Both the position numbers and the translations under genes were made by a program. From a bacterium (lineage in GTDB: Bacteria > Actinomycetota > Acidimicrobiia > Acidimicrobiales > Bin134), in contig JAPPAP010000032.1 in the NCBI GenBank assembly GCA_026705465.1, forward strand, positions 128,693 to 192,692: a stretch of 64,000 nucleotides of DNA, read 5' to 3'. A model generated the notes under the pieces. That model saw only the letters and a list, made by a program, of their open reading frames with translations. It did no database searches and was not told the origin of the DNA. Below are positions 1 to 8,382 of the stretch, piece after piece (position 1 is the first letter of the stretch; each line of letters begins with the position of its first letter).

Positions 1-796
1 CGGTCACGCCGGCCAGCCAATCAGCAAAGGCGTCGCGGCTTCGGGCAATGGGATCCCAGGCGGCGTAGAAAGCGTTGTCCCGATCGCTGTAGTCATGGGC
101 GTACGAAGGATGAGCCCCGCCAGGCACCACCGCCACTGCGTCCACTGCCCATGCCGGAAGCACTACACCACCGGTGCGGACTGCGAATTCGTCCACCACT
201 TCTTCCACGGTCACGATGCTGTGTCTGCTGGCCAGCACACACTCCTTCTGCACCCCGGTAATCCCCCAGTACATGACGTTGCCATCGCGGTCGGCCTGCT
301 GGGCGTGGATGACCCCCACATCGGGGTTGATTGCCGGCACTGCGGTGAGCTCCTCGCCTGTGAACGGGCAGGAGACCGCGGCGATGGTCTTGGTGTGGTC
401 GGCCAGGCTGGTGCCCACATACCCCCGCAGCACGCCGAAGGGCAACCCGGCCGCCCCAGCCCGCCACCGCTCAGCCAGCCCGGCGTGCGAGTGCTCTTCC
501 ACCTCGACGGGGCACGGGTACTGGTTCTCCACCGCGTCGCGCATCCGGTGCAGCGACCCGACGCCGGGGTTTCCTCCCCATCCGAAAATCAGCTTGCGGA
601 CACAGCCGGCCCCGATGAGCTGGTCATACACCAGATCGGGGGTCATGCGGACCACGGTCAGGTCCCGGCGACCCTGGCGGATGACCTCATGGCCGGCAGC
701 AAACGGGATCAGATGGGTGAATCCCTCGAGGGCGATGGTCTGGCCGTCCTCCACATAGCGGCTCACCGCCTCTTGGAGTGACAGGAATTCGCCCAT
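1..796 (-). CDS. CoA-transferase subunit A (partial, runs off left edge)
   Basis: Reading leftward from the ATG at 796 gives an open frame of 265 codons to the window edge, so the C-terminus is missing. The protein begins MGEFLSLQEAVSRYV, and later has a GGAHPSYAHDYSDRDNAFY stretch, both typical of the alpha subunit of family I CoA-transferases (glutaconate / 3-oxoacid type). These act as A/B heteromers; the catalytic Glu is normally on subunit B, which should lie further left. The gene starts 37 bp after the hydroquinone dioxygenase large subunit on the same strand. Hydroquinone cleavage feeds maleylacetate and 3-oxoadipate, so activation of 3-oxoadipate with CoA is the most economical role. 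That substrate is inference; the family call is firm. Confidence 0.85.
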   Translation of the reverse strand, partial: MGEFLSLQEAVSRYVEDGQTIALEGFTHLIPFAAGHEVIRQGRRDLTVVRMTPDLVYDQLIGAGCVRKLIFGWGGNPGVGSLHRMRDAVENQYPCPVEVEEHSHAGLAERWRAGAAGLPFGVLRGYVGTSLADHTKTIAAVSCPFTGEELTAVPAINPDVGVIHAQQADRDGNVMYWGITGVQKECVLASRHSIVTVEEVVDEFAVRTGGVVLPAWAVDAVAVVPGGAHPSYAHDYSDRDNAFYAAWDPIARSRDAFADWLAGVT

Positions 797-833
797 CGCC
801 GCCTAATGCCTTCTAAGTCGCTCGGATCCAGGC

Positions 834-1817
834 CTAGAAGTCCACCGGATGAACCGGCGCCTCACCGTTGGCGATCATCTCGGGGATACGGGGGGAGCCG
901 TTCTCCCACACCAGCAGCATCGAGCGCTTGGGGGCATAACCCTGGTGGCGGATATCAGCGGGCATGGCAGCTACATCACCTGCCCTCATGACAACCCGGG
1001 CCCGCTTGGCCCCGGTGTCGCGGTCCTCTACGTCCCACTGGATCTCGTCACTGAGCTGCACAAACCACTCCACCCGATCGTTGCCGTGGATCACCGGCAA
1101 GATGAACTCCTCCGTAGTCGGGCAATACAGGCTTTCCTTGCAGGCCGACACCACCGATGGGTTCCAGGTGACATCAGAGCGAGAGAGATAGGCGAACAGG
1201 TTGAATGAGCACACTTGATCCTCGTAGCCGGGTTCGGCTGAAATCACCGGCTCGTCTTGGGGGACATCGGCAAATCCCCGGTTGATGGGGAATCCGGACT
1301 CATCGGAGCGGATGGGCTCATCGCCGGGCACGCCCACCATGCGCTGGGCCACCACCCGCTTGCGGGTCACCGCCATGTCGTTTTCACCCCGGCTGGGACC
1401 ATACGCGCTGCCTGTCTCCATGGGGGCAGCAAACGGGTCGTAGCCCTCGTTGGTCCAGTCCGACAGCATGGCTGTAAAGCAGGACATCAACTCGTCGTGG
1501 TCGAAGTTCTCGTTGTAGTCCACCTCGGCCCGGCGATAAGCCTCGTTGAATCGACCAGCGAACATGTCCACATTGCCGTAGTGGTTCATCGTGCCGATCA
1601 CCGCGTCGAAGTTGACTATGCCGTAGAAGAAGCCCCAGGCCACGTCCCGCTGCACGCAGCGGAGCCATTGGCCAATGTCCATTTGGTGGCTGCCGGTGGG
1701 CCAGGTGATGGTGGCGAAGTACTCGTCGCGGCTGAAGGTGAAGCCTCCAATGGAAAAATCCTTGTAGCCGCTTGCGTTGGGACCTGTCTCAGTCATAGTC
1801 GTCTCGATCATGGTCAT
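834..1817 (-). CDS. hapD: hydroquinone 1,2-dioxygenase large subunit (HapD/PnpD-like)
   Basis: A 327-residue protein of the Fe(II)-dependent two-subunit hydroquinone dioxygenase family, which opens hydroquinone to 4-hydroxymuconic semialdehyde. As I recall, the PnpD structure coordinates metal through His256, Asn258, Glu262 and His303. This protein has His244, Asn246, Glu250 (in IHGNDRVEWF) and His291 (in ADIRHQGY), the same spacing with a constant 12-residue offset. The ATG at 1817 has GAGGAG about 7 nt upstream. It lies 13 bp after the small-subunit gene in the same operon. The organic substrate could be a substituted hydroquinone; the ring-cleaving family is well supported. Confidence 0.92.
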   Translation of the reverse strand: MTMIETTMTETGPNASGYKDFSIGGFTFSRDEYFATITWPTGSHQMDIGQWLRCVQRDVAWGFFYGIVNFDAVIGTMNHYGNVDMFAGRFNEAYRRAEVDYNENFDHDELMSCFTAMLSDWTNEGYDPFAAPMETGSAYGPSRGENDMAVTRKRVVAQRMVGVPGDEPIRSDESGFPINRGFADVPQDEPVISAEPGYEDQVCSFNLFAYLSRSDVTWNPSVVSACKESLYCPTTEEFILPVIHGNDRVEWFVQLSDEIQWDVEDRDTGAKRARVVMRAGDVAAMPADIRHQGYAPKRSMLLVWENGSPRIPEMIANGEAPVHPVDF

Positions 1818-1830
1818 TGCTGTGCTCCTC

Positions 1831-2343
1831 TCAGACCGTCTGGCAGATATCGGCCCAGCGATACACCGTGTCGGGGCCTTCGATGGTTTGCAGCAGCACG
1901 ACGGCCACCCCGTCGCTGTGTAGTCGGTAGGCCTTGCCCGCGGGCAACAGCGTCATGTGGCCCCGACCGGCCTGGACTCGCCCCATGGGCTTTCCCGCCG
2001 GTGTTCCTTCAAGCCCGATGGACCCAGAGGCATCGTCACTCACCAATTGCTCATCGGGGTCGAGCAGTTCGACCTCCAGCGACCCGTCCATGACCAAGGC
2101 AAACTCGTCGTGCGGTGTGGCCCGCCATCCGCTGGTGCCCTCGGCCCGGATCACCTCAAGCACGTATTCGAGGTTCTTGGCCACTGCCACCTTCTCATAG
2201 GGCTTGGCCCCCGTCGCTACCTCGAACATATTGGAGAAGGCATAGTGCTTGGGATTGTCGTTGATGACCTCGACCCCACCCTTTTCGTACTGGCCCAATG
2301 AGCCAAATGCCGTGGAGTACTGCCCACCCAACTGGTCTTGCAT
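1831..2343 (-). CDS. hapC: hydroquinone 1,2-dioxygenase small subunit (HapC/PnpC-like)
   Basis: A 170-residue protein starting MQDQLGGQYSTAFGSLG. The open frame reaches 2475, but the ATG at 2343 is preferred because it follows AGGAAGGGG, gives the usual size of about 165 residues for the small subunit, and keeps the upstream operator outside the gene. Segments such as VEVINDNPKHYAFSN and LQTIEGPDTVYRWADICQT are what I recall of HapC-type subunits. It pairs with the large subunit 13 bp downstream. It is the first gene of a leftward operon transcribed away from an IclR regulator across a 140-bp control region. Confidence 0.88.
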   Translation of the reverse strand: MQDQLGGQYSTAFGSLGQYEKGGVEVINDNPKHYAFSNMFEVATGAKPYEKVAVAKNLEYVLEVIRAEGTSGWRATPHDEFALVMDGSLEVELLDPDEQLVSDDASGSIGLEGTPAGKPMGRVQAGRGHMTLLPAGKAYRLHSDGVAVVLLQTIEGPDTVYRWADICQTV

Positions 2344-2412
2344 CCGAGTCCCCCTTCCTCGCGCATCACGGCATGTCTTGATTCCATCCATACCGCAAAC
2401 TATGTTGGCATT

Positions 2413-2450
2413 ATGTTCGCTATTCGAACATATGTTCGTATTAAGAACAA
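2413..2450. promoter_or_regulatory. probable IclR-family operator, four half-sites
   Basis: Between hapC and the iclR gene lies ATGTTCG (2413-2419), five bases, CGAACAT (2425-2431), abutting ATGTTCG (2432-2438), five bases, and a degenerate AGAACAA (2444-2450). The whole array is symmetric about 2431/2432 with a perfect 14-bp palindrome at its centre. Relatives such as PcaU and PcaR bind clusters of repeated half-sites made of a palindrome plus extra repeats. The position between divergent genes suits one regulator controlling both promoters. Binding is inferred, the symmetry is seen. Confidence 0.75.
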
Positions 2451-2483
2451 TATGGCAACCAGTCCCCGGGGTCAAGTGAGGAC

Positions 2484-3239
2484 ATGAGCGAATTCGTGCA
2501 ATCTCTCGCCCGGGGCATTGCCGTCGTCCGATCCTTCTCCGCCGACGCTCCCCGACAGACCCTCTCCGACGTTGCCCGCAGCACCGGGCTCACCCGAGCA
2601 ACGGCCCGACGGCTCCTACTCACCCTGGAGGACCTGGGCTATGTTCGCAGCAACGGCCGCTACTTCGAGCTCACCGCCCGAATCCTCGACATCGGCTACT
2701 CCTACGTGGCGTCGCTCAACCTCAACGACATCGCGCAGCCTTTCCTGGAATCCTTCAGCGAGGTGGTTCGCGAATCGTCGTCGGTGTCGGTGCTCGACGA
2801 CACCGACATCGTGTACATCGCCCGGGTGCCCACTAAGCGCATCATGACCGTGGCCATCGGCTTGGGGTCGCGGTTTCCAGCATTCCAAACCTCGATGGGG
2901 AGGGTGCTACTGGCCGAGCAGGACGACGACGAAGTGCTCGAGCTTTTTCGCCGCAGCGATCGGTCTCAGACCACCGAGTACACGGTGACCAGTGGCAAGG
3001 CACTGCTCGAGCAACTGCATAAGGTGCGCCAGCTGGGGTGGTCGTTGGTGGATCAGGAACTAGAGATTGGCGTGCGCTCGTTGGCAGCCCCCCTGCGTGA
3101 TGCCGCGGGGACCGCAATCGCGGCCATGAACGTATCCACCCATGTCGGACGCACCAGCTTGGACGAGCTCACCGCAGAGTTCCTGCCCCGTCTTTTGGAT
3201 ACCGCCGCCAGCATCAGTCGGGCCATATCCATGCGATGA
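2484..3239 (+). CDS. IclR-family transcriptional regulator (PcaR/PcaU-like)
   Basis: A 251-residue protein with an N-terminal winged helix-turn-helix (about residues 8-65, containing TLSDVARSTGLTRATARRLL) and a C-terminal IclR effector-binding domain (about 80-245). The wording GYSYVASLNLNDIAQPFLE resembles the PcaR/PcaU/PobR branch that regulates aromatic catabolism. The ATG at 2484 follows GTGAGGAC. It is divergent from hapC-hapD, with a symmetric half-site array between them, so it most likely controls the hydroquinone operon in response to an aromatic or pathway intermediate. The effector is unknown. Confidence 0.9.
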   Translation: MSEFVQSLARGIAVVRSFSADAPRQTLSDVARSTGLTRATARRLLLTLEDLGYVRSNGRYFELTARILDIGYSYVASLNLNDIAQPFLESFSEVVRESSSVSVLDDTDIVYIARVPTKRIMTVAIGLGSRFPAFQTSMGRVLLAEQDDDEVLELFRRSDRSQTTEYTVTSGKALLEQLHKVRQLGWSLVDQELEIGVRSLAAPLRDAAGTAIAAMNVSTHVGRTSLDELTAEFLPRLLDTAASISRAISMR

Positions 3240-3278
3240 TTGCCACTGCGGCAGCCACTGGAGATGGCAGGTTGGTCA

Positions 3279-4583
3279 ATGGCATCTGAAGCTCTGAGCG
3301 GCGACGCAGTGGCCGAGCGGGTCATCCGTTTGGGCCGGTCGTTGCAGGCCGGTGGTGCGACGGTGGCCGTGGTAGAGATCATCGACGCGGTTCGAGCTGC
3401 TTCAGCCATCGACCTAGGACGGCGGTCGGAGTTGCGGGTGGCCCTTCGAGCCACAATGGTCAAGAGTCCCCGCCACCACGAATTGTTCGACGCCGCTTTC
3501 GACCGCCACTTTCCCCCTCACCCGGCCGAGTCACGGCCATCCGGCATCCCCCTTGGGTTGGCAGATGCCGCCAGCCTGACCATCGCTGCCGGTGATCTGC
3601 GGGCTCTAGCCGTCAACTTGGTGGACCAACATGCCGGACTGGACGGCAACCTGCGCACCGAGGGCCACCACCTGCAACGGGCCTACAGGGGAGCTGATCT
3701 GGCCCGCATGATGAGCGATGCTCGCCGGGCCGATCCCTCTCTGTCGTCGGCTGAATTGCGAGCTCGGATCGACCAACTCAAGCGTCTCATGGCCGCTGAA
3801 GTGAGGGCTCGTCTCGGGCCGCCCGACGAGGACTTCTTGGCTGGACCCACCGAGGACATCGAATTCCTCAATGCATCGCGGGCTGAGTTGGATCGGGTCC
3901 GCGAGGCAGTGCGTCCTCTGGCACGAGTGATGGCAGCACGACTGACCCGCAAACGGCGGTCTCACAGTGAAGGAAGGGTCAACATCCGTCGCACCACCCG
4001 TCAGTCACTGGGAACGGGCGGTGTGCCATTCAACCTTGCGTTTCGCCGACCCCGACCCCATCGCCCTGAGTTGCTGGTGCTGTGCGACATCAGCGGCTCG
4101 GTGGCCGAATTCTCCCTGTTCACCCTCACGCTCATGTCGGCCCTTTCCGCTGAATTGGCCCAAGCTCGGTCGTTTGTGTTCGTGGATCGGACCGATGAGA
4201 TCACCGACCTACTGAACCGAACCGATCACAGCATCGAACCGTGGCAGATCATGCGAAACACCAACGTGATCGCTGACGATGGCCATTCCGACTACGGCGC
4301 AGTGCTCCAGCAGTTCCACGACGAGGTGGTCGAATCGAACAGAGGACCCGCTCCAACACTGCTCATCACCGGCGATGCCCGGACCAACTACCGTGACGCC
4401 CGCCCCGGCGCTCTTGAAGCCATCGCCCGCCGCTGTCGCCGAATCTATTGGCTCAACCCCGAACCTCGAGCGCAGTGGGACACCGAGGATTCAGAGATGT
4501 CGACCTACGCCCCCTACTGCCACGAGGTGTTCGAAGTCCGAAACCTCCGACAGCTCATCTCCTGCGTAGAAGATCTGCTCTAG
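3279..4583 (+). CDS. VWA domain protein, CoxE-like
   Basis: A protein of about 434 residues whose C-terminal half is a von Willebrand A domain: the MIDAS motif DISGS begins at residue 270, followed by FVFVDRTDEITDLL and a TLLITGDARTN strand. The N-terminal half is an alpha-helical region as in CoxE-type VWA proteins, which often work with MoxR AAA+ ATPases in maturing enzymes; no MoxR is nearby. The start is uncertain: ATGs lie at 3264 and 3279, and 3279 has the better-spaced GGCAGG. The frame also opens at a TTG at 3240, directly after iclR. Function here is unknown. Confidence 0.82.
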   Translation: MASEALSGDAVAERVIRLGRSLQAGGATVAVVEIIDAVRAASAIDLGRRSELRVALRATMVKSPRHHELFDAAFDRHFPPHPAESRPSGIPLGLADAASLTIAAGDLRALAVNLVDQHAGLDGNLRTEGHHLQRAYRGADLARMMSDARRADPSLSSAELRARIDQLKRLMAAEVRARLGPPDEDFLAGPTEDIEFLNASRAELDRVREAVRPLARVMAARLTRKRRSHSEGRVNIRRTTRQSLGTGGVPFNLAFRRPRPHRPELLVLCDISGSVAEFSLFTLTLMSALSAELAQARSFVFVDRTDEITDLLNRTDHSIEPWQIMRNTNVIADDGHSDYGAVLQQFHDEVVESNRGPAPTLLITGDARTNYRDARPGALEAIARRCRRIYWLNPEPRAQWDTEDSEMSTYAPYCHEVFEVRNLRQLISCVEDLL

Positions 4584-4588
4584 CGAAC

Positions 4589-4891
4589 TCATGAGCACGG
4601 TGGCTGGATGTGGGCCTCCACCCGGTTAGCAGCCTCGTCGATCCAGCCTTTGGAGTTGGCGTAGGCCAGCATTCCGTCGAATTGGGCCTGCCACTCGACG
4701 TCGGCAGCGTCGCCGGCCAGTTCTTGCACGAAGGCGATGTCGATCCACAGGTGGTTGTCCCGCTCCGAGGCTGAGGCCTGGCCGTCGAAGGCGGCTACCG
4801 CGGCGGCCACGTCCCCGTCGATTGCCACATGGAACTCCCGGAAGTTGCCCGAGTCTTCGAGGGTGATCGTGTCGGCAATAGCGATGAACAT
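4589..4891 (-). CDS. small hypothetical protein
   Basis: A 100-residue acidic protein starting MFIAIADTITLEDSGNF. The frame extends to 4936, but the ATG at 4891 is favoured because it sits 4 bp after the stop of the upstream MFS gene (4896), a spacing typical of translational coupling. It has no signal peptide, membrane segment or cysteine pair; a Trp-containing C-terminal helix (AYANSKGWIDEAANRV) is the clearest feature. I do not recognise the family. Co-transcription with the MFS exporter is the only functional hint. Confidence 0.6.
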   Translation of the reverse strand: MFIAIADTITLEDSGNFREFHVAIDGDVAAAVAAFDGQASASERDNHLWIDIAFVQELAGDAADVEWQAQFDGMLAYANSKGWIDEAANRVEAHIQPPCS

Positions 4892-4895
4892 GCCC

Positions 4896-6287
4896 TCAGC
4901 TTGACGCTTGGCGGTGGCGGGTGTCGATCCGAGCACTGAACGGCAGCGATAGCAATGCAGTGACCACCACCATGCCCATGAGCAGGTCGATGGCTTCAGA
5001 TGCCGACGCAGCGGTGGTGGCGAAGGTGAGGCCGAGGGCCACGCCTATGGTGGTGGAAACCCGCTGAGCGGTGAAGTTTATGCCGGTGGCCAGGGAGTGC
5101 TGGTGGGGCGGCACGTCGTGGACCGCGGCAGCAATTAGAGACGGGAAGACCATGCCGGTGGCCACCCCAATCACGGCCATGCCGATGACGAACGCCACCA
5201 CATTGGGCTCTTCTCCCAACACCACCCAGAGCGCCATGGTGGTACCGACGTAGATCGCGGTGCCGGGGAGAATAAACATGCGATGGCCGGTGCGATGGGC
5301 GATTCGGCCAATGAGCACGCCGACCAGTCCGGCGAATAGCGCCAGAGGCGCAATGGCAAACCCGCCCTCAATGGGTGTCCACCCCCAAGATCGGATGATG
5401 ATCACGGTGAAACCGAAGAACATCCCGAACCATGACGACGCGAAGATCAGCATGGCCAGATTGCTCCGGCGGACGTTGGGAATGCGGAACATTCGCAGCT
5501 CCACCAGCGGATTGGGGTGATACAGCGACCTCTGCACGAACACCCCGAACACGGCCAATCCCCCGATGATGCTGCCGGTCACTTTCCAGTCGAGCCAGCC
5601 CCACGGGTCGCTCTGCACGATGCCCAGCGTGACCAGGGCGGTTGCGGCCGCCACCAACACGCCTCCCACCGGATCGGGCAGAGCTCGGTCCTCGGCGCTG
5701 CGCGACTCACCGTAGACCAGCGGCACCGCCACCAACACGAAGAGACAGAACGGGACGTTCAGCCAGAACATCCACTCCCATCCCTGCCACTCAATCATCA
5801 GGCCGCCCACCGGGGGGCCGATTGCCGATGACGTGCCGCCTGCCACCGCCCAGATGCCGATGGCCAGCGGCATCCGATTGGCCGGCATCGTGGCCAACAG
5901 GAGCGCCACCGCAGCGGTGTTGATGACCGAGGAGGCCACTGCTAGCACCGCCCTTGCCCCGATCAACACTCCCACGGAGGGGGCCAGCCCGCCCACCACC
6001 GAACCGGCCAAGAAGAGCGAGGTGCCGAACAGGAGCATCCGCCGACGACCCACCCGGTCGGCCAGGGCGCCAGCGGGCACCAAGGTGGCCGCCCCGACGA
6101 TGGTGAAGATATTGGTCACCCAAGACAGGGTCGGGTCGGAAGTGCCGGGGAACGCTTCGCCGAGGGCCGGATATCCCACTGTCATGATCGACAGACCGAT
6201 GCCGGTAAGTGAGGCGGCAGTGATCAGCGCGGTCAGCCCTACCGCCGGATGGCGCGTGATCGGTTGGGGAGCCGCTGCTGCGGTCAC
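4896..6287 (-). CDS. MFS drug/solute exporter, DHA2-like
   Basis: A 463-residue multi-pass membrane protein of the major facilitator superfamily. It has the loop 2-3 motif GALADRVGRRRMLLFG (motif A) and SSAIGPPVGG (antiporter motif C), which place it with proton-driven exporters of the EmrB/QacA type. About 14 hydrophobic segments can be counted. It starts at a GTG (6287) and is transcribed leftward into the small hypothetical gene. The substrate is not predictable. It is divergent from the crotonase gene at 6363. Confidence 0.9.
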   Translation of the reverse strand: MTAAAAPQPITRHPAVGLTALITAASLTGIGLSIMTVGYPALGEAFPGTSDPTLSWVTNIFTIVGAATLVPAGALADRVGRRRMLLFGTSLFLAGSVVGGLAPSVGVLIGARAVLAVASSVINTAAVALLLATMPANRMPLAIGIWAVAGGTSSAIGPPVGGLMIEWQGWEWMFWLNVPFCLFVLVAVPLVYGESRSAEDRALPDPVGGVLVAAATALVTLGIVQSDPWGWLDWKVTGSIIGGLAVFGVFVQRSLYHPNPLVELRMFRIPNVRRSNLAMLIFASSWFGMFFGFTVIIIRSWGWTPIEGGFAIAPLALFAGLVGVLIGRIAHRTGHRMFILPGTAIYVGTTMALWVVLGEEPNVVAFVIGMAVIGVATGMVFPSLIAAAVHDVPPHQHSLATGINFTAQRVSTTIGVALGLTFATTAASASEAIDLLMGMVVVTALLSLPFSARIDTRHRQASS

Positions 6288-6362
6288 CTAGCGTTTGTGG
6301 GCAGGAAGTTCGGCGATGATTTCCTGGGCACGAACGGCCACGCTAGACGAGGAGCCGACAAG

Positions 6363-7211
6363 ATGAGCAGCAACGACGAGAGTGGCACCGTCACCGAAGT
6401 CCTCGGCGGCGACATCTTGGCGGCCCAAGACGGCGGGGTGCTTACCCTCACCCTGAACCGGCCCGACGCCCACAACGCCATCACCCCCGACCAGCGGAAC
6501 TTCCTGGCTGACGAATTCGCCCGCATCAGCGAAGACCTGTCGGTGCGGGCGGTGATCTTCACTGCGGTGGGGAAGGGCTTTTGCACCGGGGCCGACCTGC
6601 GGGTGGCCCGGCCCGACCAGGTACGGCCCCCCGGAGCCCCCGACCGGGCCATCATGGAGGTGGCTCGAGGTATCAAGGTCGGAGCCCAGAAGCTGATATC
6701 GGCCATCTTGGACTGCGAGAAGCCGGTGATCGCCGCCGTCAACGGCACCGCTGCGGGCATGGGAGTACACATGGCGGTGGCCTGCGATCTGGTGGTTGCC
6801 GCCGACGGGGTCCGCTTCATCGAAGTATTCGTGCGCCGGGGCCTGGTGCCCGACGCCGGCGGCGTGTACCTGCTGCCCCGCTTGATCGGACCGCAGAAGG
6901 CCAAGGAGCTGATGTTCTTCGGCGACGACGTGAGCGCCGCCGACGCAGCGGCCATGGGCCTGATCAATCGGGTGGTACCTCCAGAGGAGCTGATGCCCAC
7001 CGCCCGGGCCTGGGCCGACCGGCTGGCCGCCCAGCCCACTAAGAGCCTGACCATGAGCAAACTGCTGGTGAACCGCAGCTTCGAGACCAGCCGCCAGACC
7101 ATGTTCGAGATGGAGTCTTGGGCCCAGGAAATCCTCATGGCCGGCGAGGACGCCGACGAAGGAGTCAACGCATTCAAGGAGCGCCGCGAACCTGACTGGA
7201 AGGGCTGGTAA
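6363..7211 (+). CDS. enoyl-CoA hydratase/isomerase, PaaG-like
   Basis: A 282-residue crotonase-fold protein. The ATG at 6363 is used because GGAG lies 8 nt upstream; the open frame itself extends back into the MFS gene. Oxyanion-hole motifs are clear: GKGFCTGADL and AAVNGTAAGMG. At the catalytic region it reads GLVPDAGGVYLLPRLIG, with the Asp of PaaG-type isomerases (LIPDCGG in E. coli PaaG), and by my alignment it lacks the first Glu of classical hydratases while keeping the second (KAKELMFFG). It is therefore more likely an isomerase-type crotonase than a plain hydratase. It converges on the acyl-CoA dehydrogenase pair. Confidence 0.88.
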   Translation: MSSNDESGTVTEVLGGDILAAQDGGVLTLTLNRPDAHNAITPDQRNFLADEFARISEDLSVRAVIFTAVGKGFCTGADLRVARPDQVRPPGAPDRAIMEVARGIKVGAQKLISAILDCEKPVIAAVNGTAAGMGVHMAVACDLVVAADGVRFIEVFVRRGLVPDAGGVYLLPRLIGPQKAKELMFFGDDVSAADAAAMGLINRVVPPEELMPTARAWADRLAAQPTKSLTMSKLLVNRSFETSRQTMFEMESWAQEILMAGEDADEGVNAFKERREPDWKGW

Positions 7212-7214
7212 CAG

Positions 7215-8345
7215 CTACCCAGCCAAGGCACGGCCGATGGCCGCCAGCTGGCGGCTGCCGCCGCCAAAGGTGTTCTCCAGCTGCTTGACCCACAGGAAGT
7301 AGCGGTGGACGGGATAGTCGACGTCGGCCCCCATCCCCCCATGCAGATGCTGGGTGGCGTGCACCACCCGCTGGCCGGCATCGGCTGACCACCACTTAGC
7401 CACCGCAGCGGCGTCAGCGACCTCCTCGGGTGAGCGTCCTTCGTCGATCAGCCAGGCAGCCTGGAGCAGCGTGACCCGCATGCAGTCGGTATCGATGTAG
7501 CAGTCGGCCGCTCGCATGGCGACCCCTTGATTGGTGGACAGGGGGCGCCCGAATTGCTCGCGCTGCGAGGTGTAGGCCGCGGCCATGGCGGTGGCCTCCT
7601 CACAGCACCCCAGCGCCACTGCGGCCGCCGCCACTTGGGCCCGAGCCAGCGTCCACTCCACCATCGACCGACCGTCGGCCCCGCCCAGCGCCGCATCTTC
7701 GCCCACGACCACCGACCGCAAGGTCAGTTCGCCATGGATCTCCCGGCTGGTGGTCTCGCTGAGCGCCACCCCTACCCCGTCGGCGTCGAGGTCGACGACA
7801 AACACGGCCAACTCGTCGTCTCCACCCACCACTCGGGCCGGCACGACTACGGCATCGGCTACCCCGGCGGCGGGAACCGCTGGCTTCGACCCGTTCAACT
7901 CCCAGCTCCCATCGAGAAGGCGGGCTGCGCTCACCGACGGAAACAGGGCGTCGTCAGCCCCCCACTCCGACAGCGCCCCGGTGAGCACTGCCTGTCCAGA
8001 GACCACCGCCCTCAACCAGCGGTCCCGCAGCGGCTGGGTTCCGAACTCGGCGATGGGCATGGCGCCCAGCACCAGCGTGGGCCAAAGGGGTACCGGGGCC
8101 ACCCGCCGGCCCTGTTCCCGCAACACCAGAGCGGTCTCCACCATGCCGAGGCCGAGTCCCCCGTGCTCCTCGCCGATCGCCACCCCCAGCAGGTCGGAAC
8201 CGGCCAGCGCGGTCCACAGCTCCCGGTCGAACCGCTCATCGGTGCGCTCCACCTCGGCCACCCGGTCGGCGTCCGCAGAGCCGCTGAACACCTGCTCGGC
8301 CAGCGAGGCCACTGCCTCTTGCGACTCGTTGAAATCGAAGTTCAT
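7215..8345 (-). CDS. acyl-CoA dehydrogenase, second subunit type
   Basis: A 376-residue acyl-CoA dehydrogenase of the divergent FadE kind that forms heterotetramers with a more canonical partner. It starts MNFDFNESQEAVASL, has QREQFGRPLSTNQGV in the helical domain and ends with HLHGGMGADVDYPVHRYF, the usual FAD-contact region. The gene lies 37 bp after the partner dehydrogenase (8383-9570) on the same strand. Actinobacterial pairs such as FadE28/FadE29 act on CoA esters of sterol side chains or cyclic acids. The substrate here cannot be read from sequence. Confidence 0.88.
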   Translation of the reverse strand: MNFDFNESQEAVASLAEQVFSGSADADRVAEVERTDERFDRELWTALAGSDLLGVAIGEEHGGLGLGMVETALVLREQGRRVAPVPLWPTLVLGAMPIAEFGTQPLRDRWLRAVVSGQAVLTGALSEWGADDALFPSVSAARLLDGSWELNGSKPAVPAAGVADAVVVPARVVGGDDELAVFVVDLDADGVGVALSETTSREIHGELTLRSVVVGEDAALGGADGRSMVEWTLARAQVAAAAVALGCCEEATAMAAAYTSQREQFGRPLSTNQGVAMRAADCYIDTDCMRVTLLQAAWLIDEGRSPEEVADAAAVAKWWSADAGQRVVHATQHLHGGMGADVDYPVHRYFLWVKQLENTFGGGSRQLAAIGRALAG

Positions 8346-8382
8346 GGAGAGCCACTCCCCTGCGAATCGCCCAGCATGGAGT

